From a virus: DNA of 36,622 bases. The DNA lies in the IMG/VR virus record IMGVR_UViG_3300010883_018031, positions 1-36,622 of that record; one strand, given 5' to 3'. Positions 14,868 to 23,115 of the stretch are shown piece by piece. The position numbers and the translations under genes were made by a program. The notes beneath the pieces were generated by a model. The model ran no database searches, had not been told where the DNA came from, and saw nothing but the letters and a program-made list of their open reading frames with translations. Position 1 is the stretch's first letter; each line of letters begins with the position of its first letter.

Positions 14868-15873
14868 CCCTGTATCTAGTATCATAAGAGCCTCTACAAG
14901 AGAACCAAATGAGAAGTTAAACATATTGACTTTTCCTACTCATGAACGATACGAAAGCATGTTGGCAAAAACCGGACATAGTTTTTATTCGTACAGAGCA
15001 GAAGGTATAAAAGACTGGAATGAAACATACGCTAAACTTCCAGATAATTATCATCTTCTAAATCCCGAACTTGGAAATGAACAAATACCAAGTCATGTAG
15101 ATTTTGATTTAGTCCTATCTCAGAATAAGTTTGGACAATTTCAAAAAGCTCTTGAACTGTCTAAGTTGATGCATCTTCCTTTGGTAAGCTTAGAACATAC
15201 TCTTCCAGTGCCTCAATGGGACGGAGACATATTAGATCAAGTCAGAAACATGAGAGGAGATTTAAATCTTTTCATATCTGGACATAGTATTGGCGAATGG
15301 GGATGGGAAGAGCAAGATGACACCCAAGTTATTAATCATGGTATTGATACTGACTTATTTTGTTCGCATGATGGAGAAAGAGGAGACGAAATCCTTTCAG
15401 TGGTAAACGATTGGATTAATCGTGATTGGTGTTGTGGGTTTAGTATTTGGCAAAACGTTATTCAAGGACTGCCGTACAAGGTGTTAGGAGACACGCCGGG
15501 ACTTTCTGAACCCGCAGCATCAACCGCAGACCTTGTATCGGCTTATCAAAACAGCTCCATTTTTCTTAATACATCTACAGTGTCTCCAGTGCCAACAGTC
15601 TTAATGGAAGCAATGGCTTGTGGGTGTGCAGTTGTGTCAACAGAAAATTGTATGATTCCTGAAGTCATTAAGCATGGAGTTAATGGCTTTATGACTAACG
15701 ACCCTAACGTAATGAAACAACACCTTGTTGATTTATTAAATGATAAAGGCATGGCTAAAGAGATTGGCGACAATGCCAGACAAACAATACTAGACAGGTA
15801 TTCTACTAAACAGTTTGTAGATAGATGGCAAGAAGTATTATACAGCGCAGCTAATATAACATTTAAGGGATAA
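14860..15873 (+). CDS. Glycosyltransferase, GT4-like
   Basis: 337-residue glycosyltransferase. The first half is divergent (LTFPTHERYESMLAKTGH, LPLVSLEHTLPVP). The second half has INHGIDTDLF, SSIFLNTSTVSPVPTVLMEA and MACGCAVVSTENCMIPEVI, which matches the GT4 donor-binding segment with a variant loop in place of EGFGLP. AAGGGA is eight bases before the ATG, which overlaps the upstream stop by eight bases. It is the third consecutive GT-B enzyme, suggesting sequential addition of different sugars to one acceptor. Confidence 0.8.
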   Translation: MINPVSSIIRASTREPNEKLNILTFPTHERYESMLAKTGHSFYSYRAEGIKDWNETYAKLPDNYHLLNPELGNEQIPSHVDFDLVLSQNKFGQFQKALELSKLMHLPLVSLEHTLPVPQWDGDILDQVRNMRGDLNLFISGHSIGEWGWEEQDDTQVINHGIDTDLFCSHDGERGDEILSVVNDWINRDWCCGFSIWQNVIQGLPYKVLGDTPGLSEPAASTADLVSAYQNSSIFLNTSTVSPVPTVLMEAMACGCAVVSTENCMIPEVIKHGVNGFMTNDPNVMKQHLVDLLNDKGMAKEIGDNARQTILDRYSTKQFVDRWQEVLYSAANITFKG

Positions 15874-15874
15874 T

Positions 15875-16339
15875 ATGAAGATAAGAGTAACTGTTGGAGA
15901 AACAAACAAGCTTAATGGATATATTAACGTAGATCCAGTTTCTAAATTTGATGATTTATCTACAGATGTTCGTAATTTAGATGACATCGCCGCAGATGCG
16001 GAATGTACAGAGATTATATCGGAAGGTGTTATAGACTTCTTAGAGAAGAGCGATGTAGCAAAAGCCCTCACTAACTGGACAAAAAAAATAAGGCACGGCG
16101 GTAAGATAGTAGTAACATCAATAGACGCTCGTGAAGTTTCAAAAGCTTTTTATCGAAATCAAATGACTGCTGATGAGTTTAACCGACTTATTCATGGCGG
16201 ATTTTCAGGAGCTTGGGATGTTTACCTTAGCCATACCACGGCAGAAGAACTGTCTAGTTTTTTTGAGGCTCAGGGGTTCAAGGTAACAAAAAAGAGAATT
16301 AACAATTTTAAACTATTAATAGAGGCTTGCAGACCATGA
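15875..16339 (+). CDS. Degenerate SAM-methyltransferase-fold protein
   Basis: 154 residues resembling small SAM-dependent methyltransferases found in sugar clusters. The opening (VTVGETNKLNGYINVDPV) aligns by eye with the usual LGCGTNKLDGYINVD pattern, then SDVAKALTNWTKKIRHGG and KIVVTSID match the L-x-PGG strand. The SAM-binding G-x-G motif is not intact (VGETN). This could mean altered cofactor binding, a catalytically dead scaffold, or simply divergence. Its C-terminal part (HTTAEELSSFFEAQGFKV) is also typical of the fold. AAGGGA precedes the ATG. It lies among glycosyltransferases, so sugar O-methylation would be the expected role if active. Confidence 0.55.
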   Translation: MKIRVTVGETNKLNGYINVDPVSKFDDLSTDVRNLDDIAADAECTEIISEGVIDFLEKSDVAKALTNWTKKIRHGGKIVVTSIDAREVSKAFYRNQMTADEFNRLIHGGFSGAWDVYLSHTTAEELSSFFEAQGFKVTKKRINNFKLLIEACRP

Positions 16340-17163
16340 CCGCAGAAATTATAGACGATTCTTTTGAAGAAGTGGAAGTAGAAGAGCAGGAGCAGATTAT
16401 AACCACTTCGTGTCAAAAATGCGTGTTTTCTGTAAAAGAAGAAAAAACACAAGTGGGATGTGAGCTTGGTAAGATTGACATACTCATTGCGCAGGGTGTC
16501 AATGTTATTGAAGCAGAAGATTTAGAAGAAAATGAATTCTATGTCTTAGAACACGGATGTCGAACATATAGAGAAGAAATTTGGAAAACGGCAAATAAAG
16601 GTAAAGATTTAAGAGAAGTTTTAGAACAAGAAACTCATCCTAGAATAACTTTTATTATTTTAGTACGAGATGATTTAAACGAAATGGAAATAACCGTAAG
16701 ATCAATCCTAAATCAAGAAAAATTTAAACCTCGTCAAATATTGATAGTAAATACTAGAAGTCAAAGCTATCTAGATTTGATTGAAAAATCTAAGTCTTTA
16801 TTAGAAGATAGCGGAGTTCCCTACAAAGTTCAAAATCTTATTAACGAATTAACAGACGATGAAATTATAGACGAAGTATTTGGAAATGTCGTTAACGGTT
16901 TTTATAGCGTGTTTGAATCTGGAAAAGAAGCACCTACCGACCTAATAAAAACATTAAACCAAGCATTAAGCTATGATGTTAAAAAAGCCGGATATGTAAA
17001 AGGGTTTGATGGAATCAATGGTCTTACTGTTCAGGCGGCTCTTCATAAATTCTTATATGGTAATAAAGGCGCTAGCTTAGAAAAGAAAATTCGAGAGGGT
17101 GAAGAATATGATGAAGTTGAATCAACAAACTCTCTAATCAAAACTTGGGATGAACTAAGATGA
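16336..17163 (+). CDS. Cys-motif domain fused to GT2-like domain
   Basis: 275 residues. After an acidic N-terminus comes a compact Cys motif, C26-x2-C29-x12-C42 with C75 in HGCRTYREEIW, probably binding zinc or an Fe-S cluster. From about residue 97 a GT-A/GT2-like strand-helix pattern follows (RITFIILVRDDLNEMEI, VRSILNQEKFKPRQILIVN), but no DxD motif is visible, so it is probably catalytically impaired or non-enzymatic. The C-terminal part is helical and charged. I choose ATG 16336, which overlaps the previous stop (ATGA); a TTG at 16327 is less favoured. The next gene is a complete GT2 enzyme overlapping its stop, so the two may form a pair. Confidence 0.6.
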   Translation: MTAEIIDDSFEEVEVEEQEQIITTSCQKCVFSVKEEKTQVGCELGKIDILIAQGVNVIEAEDLEENEFYVLEHGCRTYREEIWKTANKGKDLREVLEQETHPRITFIILVRDDLNEMEITVRSILNQEKFKPRQILIVNTRSQSYLDLIEKSKSLLEDSGVPYKVQNLINELTDDEIIDEVFGNVVNGFYSVFESGKEAPTDLIKTLNQALSYDVKKAGYVKGFDGINGLTVQAALHKFLYGNKGASLEKKIREGEEYDEVESTNSLIKTWDELR

Positions 17164-17948
17164 CACTCTCTACAGTCACTATATTAATAGCTAACTATAA
17201 TGATGAAAATTATATTGATAAAGCTATAGAAAGTGCTATCAACCAAGACTATCCCGGAAAACTCAATATCTGCATTGTGGACGATGGGTCTACCGACGGG
17301 TCTTGGAAAGTGATTCAATCCTATTTAAAAAATTCAAAGAGAGATGAATCGCACGATTTAGAAGTTTATAAAACAACAAATACAGGTAGGTACGGCAATA
17401 CTAATATTATAGCTATTAAATCTCCTAATGGCGGGCCAAGTAGCGCTAGAAACATTGGGATAGAATATACCATTAGCTTTACTGACATATACGCCATCTT
17501 GGATTCTGACGATGAGATGTATGAAGATAAAGTTTCATCATGTATAAAAGTTTTCTCTCGTGGCGAAGGAATGATTGGTGTTGTTTATGGGGACTACGAC
17601 ACCCTTCATTCTGATACAGGAAAAATTATTAGGGAATATAAAGAGCCTTACAACAGAAAACGTTTAGTCCAAGAATGTATAGTCCATAGCGGATCTTTGA
17701 TTTCAAAACAAGCCTTAGAAGCAGTGTTAGAAGAAACGGGTTTCTATGACTCTACTATGAGGACATGCGAAGATTACGATTTATGGATGAGAATTAGCGA
17801 AAAGTTTATAATAGCCCATGTGCCCAAATCTTTGACCAAAGTAAGAGTAACAGGGAATAATTCATCTTTTATTGTTAACCAAGAAATATGGCGAAACAAT
17901 TGGGTAAAAGTCATGGAAAAACGACAACAGAGGATGCATGCCCAATAG
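17160..17948 (+). CDS. Family 2 glycosyltransferase
   Basis: 262-residue GT-A fold transferase. Hallmarks in order: VTILIANYNDENYIDKAIES, ICIVDDGSTDGSW, NGGPSSARNIGIE, the metal-binding AILDSDDE (DxD motif), and CEDYDLWMRISE, the ED catalytic-base region. No C-terminal membrane helices, so a soluble enzyme. The start overlaps the preceding stop (ATGA). It should add a single sugar from a nucleotide-sugar donor. It is the clearest active GT-A enzyme in the cassette. Confidence 0.88.
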   Translation: MTLSTVTILIANYNDENYIDKAIESAINQDYPGKLNICIVDDGSTDGSWKVIQSYLKNSKRDESHDLEVYKTTNTGRYGNTNIIAIKSPNGGPSSARNIGIEYTISFTDIYAILDSDDEMYEDKVSSCIKVFSRGEGMIGVVYGDYDTLHSDTGKIIREYKEPYNRKRLVQECIVHSGSLISKQALEAVLEETGFYDSTMRTCEDYDLWMRISEKFIIAHVPKSLTKVRVTGNNSSFIVNQEIWRNNWVKVMEKRQQRMHAQ

Positions 17949-18645
17949 ATTCACAACATCAATAAAAAAAGAGGGAGCAGGAAGAGAAAAAGGCTTACCT
18001 TTAACCGTTATTATCCCCGCTGCGGGAATGGGTCATAGAATGAAATCTTATGGCCCTAAATGCTTGCTGCAAGCAAACCAAAAAGAAACAATATTAGAAA
18101 AAACCGTTATAAATATTAAACGTGAGTATCCTTATGCGGATATAATTGTTGTAGTAGGTTTTGAATCAACAAAGGTTATAAATTCACTTCCTCATTACGT
18201 AAGGATTGTAGAAAATACAAACTTTGAAAAAACGAGCGTTGTTGAAAGCATAAGATTAGGAATAAATGCTTCTTCTACTAGAAACCTATTGTTAATATAT
18301 GGTGACTTAATATTTAATGTTTATTCAATAAGAAACTTGACTTCTTCTGGCCCCTGCTCTGTGATTGATTCCAAATCAAGATTCAAAGAAGAAGAAGTAG
18401 GAGTAACGGTAGTGGACGATTTAATCACTATGTTTTCTTATGGGCTTCCTAATAAATGGTCACAGATAATATATTTTGAGAATGAGTCCTTTGATATGTT
18501 AAAAGATCTCTGCTCAGACAAAAGAAAAAACAAACTTTACCCTTTTGAGTTATTTAATATTATTATAGAAAACGGAATTGATATAGAAGCTAAAGAGCCA
18601 AAAGGCATGATTATAAAAGAAATAGATTCATTAAAGGATTTATGA
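17938..18645 (+). CDS. Sugar/alditol nucleotidyltransferase-like protein
   Basis: 235 residues of the NTP-transferase fold that makes nucleotide-activated sugars or related compounds. The signature nucleotide-binding segment is near the N-terminus: IIPAAGMGHRMKSYGPKCLL (G-x-G-x-R...PK). DIIVVVGFES and LLIYGDLIF provide the second strand and the metal-binding Asp region. Substrate is unknown; CTP-dependent (choline or glycerol-type) and hexose-1-phosphate types are both possible. The start lies within the end of the GT2 gene, with AGAGG upstream. It likely supplies a donor for the cassette's transferases. Confidence 0.75.
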   Translation: MPNRFTTSIKKEGAGREKGLPLTVIIPAAGMGHRMKSYGPKCLLQANQKETILEKTVINIKREYPYADIIVVVGFESTKVINSLPHYVRIVENTNFEKTSVVESIRLGINASSTRNLLLIYGDLIFNVYSIRNLTSSGPCSVIDSKSRFKEEEVGVTVVDDLITMFSYGLPNKWSQIIYFENESFDMLKDLCSDKRKNKLYPFELFNIIIENGIDIEAKEPKGMIIKEIDSLKDL

Positions 18646-18646
18646 T

Positions 18647-18796
18647 ATGAAAGAATTTTGGGGTTATATTAACACAAACGGAATATGGTATGCTTGGTAT
18701 TTTGTAGACAAGATTCCGCAAAAAAAACTAGGCCCATTTGAAACAAATACAGAGGCTAGACAGGCAGTAAAACACTATGAAGATTCTAATAAGTAG
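18647..18796 (+). CDS. Hypothetical 49-residue protein
   Basis: A short ORF filling the gap between the nucleotidyltransferase and the next glycosyltransferase. It begins MKEFWGYINTNGIWYAWYF, is rich in aromatic residues, and has a KLGPFET...EARQAVKHYE end that resembles small phage proteins with a GPF-x-T-xx-EA pattern. AAAGGA stands eight bases before ATG 18647, which supports translation, and the stop overlaps the next gene by 20 bases. No function is recognised. Confidence 0.6.
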   Translation: MKEFWGYINTNGIWYAWYFVDKIPQKKLGPFETNTEARQAVKHYEDSNK

Positions 18797-19823
18797 CGAT
18801 GGCCCTCATGCTCACTATTACATAAGGTTATCTTGGTCTAAAGTGTTCTCCTCTATGGGACACGAAGTCCAATTCTGGCATAAAGACCAAAAACCGGCAT
18901 TTGATGCTTTTGACGAATTTGAGCCAGACTTGTTTATGGGTCAAAGTTATCACATTAGTGAAGCATTAATTAAATGTATAAAGTCTAGACCACACATGAA
19001 GGTGGTAATGCGAGCCTCTGATTGGGGCGACATGCAGAAGGAAATCGATTTAGAAAAGTATCCTATTCTTGTAGCTCAAGAAAAAGAGAAAAAGTTGATG
19101 GAACGATTGAAGATAGAAACCGGAAAGCCGGATTTTGTTCACAATCATTACCACGATAACTGGATAAAAGTAACGCATAACAAATGGAACGATATAGGTA
19201 TAAGGCCTATTTCTCTAATACACGGGGCAGATGTATTCGACTTCTCCCTTAGGCCTTCAGTAGAGGCTCTTAAGTGTGACATAGGATTTGTAGGAGGTTA
19301 TTGGCCATATAAAGCTATAAACCTAGATAAATACTTGATTAATCTATGTCATCCTGTTGGGGATTATAACATTAAAATATTTGGAACATCAGATTGGCCA
19401 GTCACTCAATACTTAGGGAGGATAGCCTCTGAGAATGTTGGGTCACTATTTGCTTCAGCAACGATCTCTCCTAATATAAGTGAACCCCATTCGCAAGATT
19501 TTGGATATGACATTATCGAAAGACCCTTTAAGATTCTTATGTCTGGTGGTTTTTGCATCTCCGACTATGTAGAGTCTATGGTAAATGATGTATTCATCAA
19601 TGGCGAAATGGTCTTTGCAAAAACCCCTGAAGAATTCAAACAATTAGCAGACTACTATATTAAAAATCCTGATGAGCGTTTGAAGTATATGAAGGCTGGA
19701 TATGAATCGGTTGTAAAAAACCATACATACTTCCATCGTGTTGCAAAGATATTTACCGAGTTAGGTATGGAACAAGAAGCTGATAAATGTATTAAAGTAA
19801 TGAGCAGTTTATTCGAGGTATAA
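18777..19823 (+). CDS. Glycosyltransferase, CgeB-like GT-B
   Basis: 348-residue protein with a GT-B layout. The first half has ILISSDGPHAHYYIRLSWSK and GHEVQFWHKD; the second has DIGFVGGYWPYK, ISPNISEPHSQDFG, IIERPFKILMSGGF and a C-terminal helical segment (KTPEEFKQLADYYI...DERLKYMKAGYE). That C-terminal part matches the glycosyl-transferase domain shared with CgeB/spore maturation proteins. The start lies within the short ORF upstream. It is the fourth GT-B enzyme of the cassette. Acceptor unknown. Confidence 0.78.
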   Translation: MKILISSDGPHAHYYIRLSWSKVFSSMGHEVQFWHKDQKPAFDAFDEFEPDLFMGQSYHISEALIKCIKSRPHMKVVMRASDWGDMQKEIDLEKYPILVAQEKEKKLMERLKIETGKPDFVHNHYHDNWIKVTHNKWNDIGIRPISLIHGADVFDFSLRPSVEALKCDIGFVGGYWPYKAINLDKYLINLCHPVGDYNIKIFGTSDWPVTQYLGRIASENVGSLFASATISPNISEPHSQDFGYDIIERPFKILMSGGFCISDYVESMVNDVFINGEMVFAKTPEEFKQLADYYIKNPDERLKYMKAGYESVVKNHTYFHRVAKIFTELGMEQEADKCIKVMSSLFEV

Positions 19824-19824
19824 C

Positions 19825-20754
19825 ATGACTGTACTAGTAACCGGAGCCAGTGGGTTCATAGGTAGACACTTAATAAAAGAACTACATCAACATGAGCGTG
19901 TTTTTGGGGGTATCGTTTGCGTAAACAGACAACCTTTCTCGTCTCCGTTTATACAAAAATCATATAGGTGTGATTTGGGAGATTCCGACAGGAGTGAAGC
20001 TAGTTTTTATGGCTTGAAATACATCATGAAACAGTACAACCCTAAACATATCTTTCATCTTGCTAGTAAGGCAACCGTTAAGATGGAAGGTGACGAGCCA
20101 TTTTCGATGCTTGAAAGCAACATACTCAGCACGCAGAAGGTCTGTCAATGGGCTCCGAAAGGAGCTAAGGTCGTGCTGGCTTCTTCTGTTATCGTTTACG
20201 GCGATAGAGATTCCTCAGGGGGATATACAGAAGAAGACATTACAGACCCAACTTCGATATATGGAATGACCAAAAGAGCCTCTGAGAGTATCTTAAATTA
20301 CTATACTAGCACGGGGCAAATAAGAGGTGTTTCGGCCCGTATGTGTGCGACCGTTGGGCGTGGGTTAACCCACGGGGTTGTTTATGATTTTATTAGAAAG
20401 TTGAAAAATAACCCAACTTTAGAAGCGCTAGGGTCTCATCCGGGTTCGGTTAAACCATACTGCCATGTTGACGATTTAACTCAAGCCCTGATGTTATTGT
20501 CTATGGGTGAAGCATCTGGTGTTTATAATATAGTTCCTGATGATATGATAAACATTGAAGAAGTAGCAGAAACTGTAATGGCGAGTTTAGAGATTTACAA
20601 AGATATAGAATGGCTTGGTGAAAAATCAAATTGGAAAGGTGACAACAAACTAATATCTGTTGACAATGCAAAAATAAAACATTTGGGATGGACCCCTAAG
20701 TACAAGTCAAAGCAAGCTATCGTCAAGGCTGTAAAAGACATAATCAAGTCATAG
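19825..20754 (+). CDS. NAD-dependent sugar epimerase/dehydratase (extended SDR)
   Basis: 309-residue nucleotide-sugar-modifying enzyme. The Rossmann NAD motif TGASGFIG is at the N-terminus, HLASKAT follows, and the catalytic triad elements are present: ASSVIVYG (Ser) and SIYGMTKRA (Y-x3-K). The C-terminal substrate-binding part is normal (KPYCHVDDLTQAL, GVYNIV). Exact reaction (4-epimerase, 4,6-dehydratase or reductase) is not readable. It is the first of three consecutive SDR genes, so a multistep conversion of one NDP-sugar is likely. Confidence 0.85.
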   Translation: MTVLVTGASGFIGRHLIKELHQHERVFGGIVCVNRQPFSSPFIQKSYRCDLGDSDRSEASFYGLKYIMKQYNPKHIFHLASKATVKMEGDEPFSMLESNILSTQKVCQWAPKGAKVVLASSVIVYGDRDSSGGYTEEDITDPTSIYGMTKRASESILNYYTSTGQIRGVSARMCATVGRGLTHGVVYDFIRKLKNNPTLEALGSHPGSVKPYCHVDDLTQALMLLSMGEASGVYNIVPDDMINIEEVAETVMASLEIYKDIEWLGEKSNWKGDNKLISVDNAKIKHLGWTPKYKSKQAIVKAVKDIIKS

Positions 20755-20772
20755 ATAAGTTACGGAGAAATT

Positions 20773-21705
20773 ATGAAAATTCTAGTTACTGGAGGTGGTG
20801 GTTACGTAGGAAATGTTCTATGTCGCCAACTATTAGACAAGGGATATAAAGTTAAATGTTTAGACAACTTTAACAAAGGTCAATGTGATGCAATCATACC
20901 ACTGGCTATCAATCCTAATTTTGAGTTTGTATATGGAGACGTAACAGTTTCCACGCAAATAAATGAAGCCGTTAAGGGGTGCGATGCAATCATTCACTTA
21001 GCAGCTATTGTAGGATTTCCAGACTGTGCAGCTCAGCCAGCACTTGCTGAAGTTGTTAATGTTCAAGGAACTATGAACGTTATAAACGCAAGAAATCTAC
21101 AATCTAAAGACATTCCAATTGTTTACGCTTCTACAGGCAGTGTCTATGGTAAGGTGGAAGGTACATGCACAGAAACTTCCCCATTAAATGCGGTATCTGA
21201 ATATGGCTTAAATAAACTAGTCGCAGAGAAGATGATGAGAGAAGAAGAAAATACTGTATCTTTTCGTTTCGCAACTGGGTTTGGAGTTAGCCCATCAATG
21301 CGGGTGAACCTTCTTGTAAATGATTTCGTATATCAGGCAGTCACAAATAAGATTCTTACTATTTTTCAAGCTGATTTTCGCAGAACCTTTATCCATGTTC
21401 GGGATATGTCCAAGGCTTTTATAATGGGCTTTGAAAATATGGGCAATTGGAGCCATTCTGTGTATAATTGTGGGGCGAATCACCTGAACTGGACAAAGAG
21501 AGAGTTAGCAGAGTATGTTAAAGAGCATACAGGATGTTTTGTTCATTACGAAGAAATTGGCACAGACGCTGATCAAAGAGATTATGAAGTTAGTTATGAT
21601 AAACTAGACTCCGAAGGGTTCTCTTGTGATGTTGACATGAAAACCGGAATACAAGAATTAATCAAAGTAGCACCCCTTTTACAAATAAGACATCAGTACG
21701 CATGA
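20773..21705 (+). CDS. NAD-dependent sugar epimerase/dehydratase (extended SDR)
   Basis: 310 residues. NAD motif TGGGGYVG, HLAAIVG, Ser in ASTGSVYG and catalytic EYGLNK (Y-x3-K) are all intact; C-terminal segments RRTFIHVRDMSKAF and VYNCGANHLNW fit the family. GGAG lies eight bases before the ATG. The pattern is close to NDP-glucose/UDP-hexose epimerases and dehydratases, but specificity is not clear. It works within the cassette, presumably on the product of a neighbour SDR. Confidence 0.87.
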   Translation: MKILVTGGGGYVGNVLCRQLLDKGYKVKCLDNFNKGQCDAIIPLAINPNFEFVYGDVTVSTQINEAVKGCDAIIHLAAIVGFPDCAAQPALAEVVNVQGTMNVINARNLQSKDIPIVYASTGSVYGKVEGTCTETSPLNAVSEYGLNKLVAEKMMREEENTVSFRFATGFGVSPSMRVNLLVNDFVYQAVTNKILTIFQADFRRTFIHVRDMSKAFIMGFENMGNWSHSVYNCGANHLNWTKRELAEYVKEHTGCFVHYEEIGTDADQRDYEVSYDKLDSEGFSCDVDMKTGIQELIKVAPLLQIRHQYA

Positions 21706-22655
21706 TAGACTTAAAAGACAAAAAGATATTAGTTACTGGCAGTCAGGGATTCCTAGGTTCTGCTATCTGTAAGAAGATAGAAGAAAAAGGTGGAATACCG
21801 ATACTAGTTAAAAGTGAAGAAGTAAACCTACATCATGTAGAAGCAATTATACATTTCTTGACTGCCTCTAAGCCAGACTACTGTATTCACGCTGCTGGCT
21901 ATAACGGAGGAATTGAATTCAATAGGATGTATCCCGCAGATATACTATATTCAAATACTATAATGGGATTGAATCTTCATTATGCCTGTCAATATGTAGG
22001 TGTTAAAAAGATGGTATCTATAATGACCTCTTGCGCTTATCCAGATACGGGTATGGATTTATTAAAAGAAGAAACCTTCTGGGAAGGTCAACCGAATAAA
22101 ACTATTAGAGCACACGGAATAGCAAAGAGAACATTACAAACCGCAGCAGAAGCTTACAATGAGCAATACGGACTAAATGCCGTAACAGTTTGTGTTACCA
22201 ACCTGTATGGCCCAAATGACACCTTTAATCTTATTAGAACAAAAGTTGTCGGGGCTTTAGTAAAGAAATTTGTTGAAGCAATGCAAGAAGGCGAAGATAG
22301 CGTAGAATGTTGGGGGACTGGTGACCCAATGAGAGAGTTCATGTATGTGGACGACGCTGCCGAAGCGATAATTCAAGCTTTACAGAAATACGATGATCAT
22401 AGCCAACCACTTAATATAGGTACGGGGAAAGATATATCTATTAAAGAACTGGTAGAATACATATCTAAATCTATTGGCTATCAAGGTAATGTACACTGGA
22501 ATACAGACAAGCCTGACGGACAACTTAAAAAATTGCTAGACACAACAAGAATGCAGGAGTATATTGACATTACTCCTATAGATATAGAAGACGGTATTAA
22601 AGCAACTGTAGAATGGTACATAGAGCACAAAAAATATGCCGATAGTAAAAAATAA
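21702..22655 (+). CDS. GDP-L-fucose synthase-like SDR with Tyr-to-His change
   Basis: 317 residues resembling GDP-4-keto-6-deoxymannose epimerase/reductase (Fcl/WcaG). Matches: TGSQGFLGSAI (NAD motif), HAAGYNGGI, NTIMGLNLHYAC, TSCAYPD (the Ser/Cys catalytic region), TNLYGPNDTF and GTGDPMREFMYVDD. The usual catalytic Y-x3-K is H138-GIA-K142: the codon is CAC where TAC would give Tyr. This may change or abolish the reduction step, or the Tyr role may be taken elsewhere. No GDP-mannose 4,6-dehydratase (Gmd) partner is obvious, although the two SDRs just upstream could supply a substrate. Start overlaps the previous stop (ATGA). Confidence 0.78.
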   Translation: MIDLKDKKILVTGSQGFLGSAICKKIEEKGGIPILVKSEEVNLHHVEAIIHFLTASKPDYCIHAAGYNGGIEFNRMYPADILYSNTIMGLNLHYACQYVGVKKMVSIMTSCAYPDTGMDLLKEETFWEGQPNKTIRAHGIAKRTLQTAAEAYNEQYGLNAVTVCVTNLYGPNDTFNLIRTKVVGALVKKFVEAMQEGEDSVECWGTGDPMREFMYVDDAAEAIIQALQKYDDHSQPLNIGTGKDISIKELVEYISKSIGYQGNVHWNTDKPDGQLKKLLDTTRMQEYIDITPIDIEDGIKATVEWYIEHKKYADSKK

Positions 22656-23115
22656 GCAAATAGGATTCTTGGTTAATGAAACTAGTTCTAGCCAAATGTC
22701 CTTTTTCTTAATAAAAAATATAAATGAATATCTTGATGATACAAACGATGACTTTGTCTTGTTTTTTGAAGACTCAGCATCGAGTGTTTTAAATCCAAAT
22801 TTTGCAACAATGTCATTTAATGAGATATGGAGTTTTGATGGAGTTCTAATCTCAACTAGTATTTCAACAACCTTATCACTGATTAAATCTTTTTCTCCTG
22901 TGAAGAAGTTTTTCTATGTGTGGGATTTAGAATGGATGAGACGAGACCATAAAGATTTCGAACAGTCAGTTCAAGCTTTTATTAATCCTTCAGTGGAATT
23001 AATTGCTAGGAGTGATGAACACGCAAAAGCAATAGAAAACTATTGCAACAGAAAAGTAAAACATATAGTAAACGACTTTAACATAGAAAATATAGTGAGG
23101 ATCACAAATGAGTAG
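22636..23115 (+). CDS. Hypothetical protein, glycosyltransferase-like fragment
   Basis: 159 residues, not firmly recognised. It begins with a Rossmann-like strand (IGFLVNETSSSQMSFFLIKN), has DFVLFFEDSASS and a central FFYVWDLEWM followed by ELIARSDEHAKAI and VKHIVNDFN, which look like the first domain of a GT-B enzyme without the donor-binding half. Its place directly after the SDR genes supports a sugar-cassette role, possibly as an accessory subunit. It overlaps both neighbours; no strong ribosome-binding site is visible. Confidence 0.5.
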   Translation: MPIVKNKQIGFLVNETSSSQMSFFLIKNINEYLDDTNDDFVLFFEDSASSVLNPNFATMSFNEIWSFDGVLISTSISTTLSLIKSFSPVKKFFYVWDLEWMRRDHKDFEQSVQAFINPSVELIARSDEHAKAIENYCNRKVKHIVNDFNIENIVRITNE

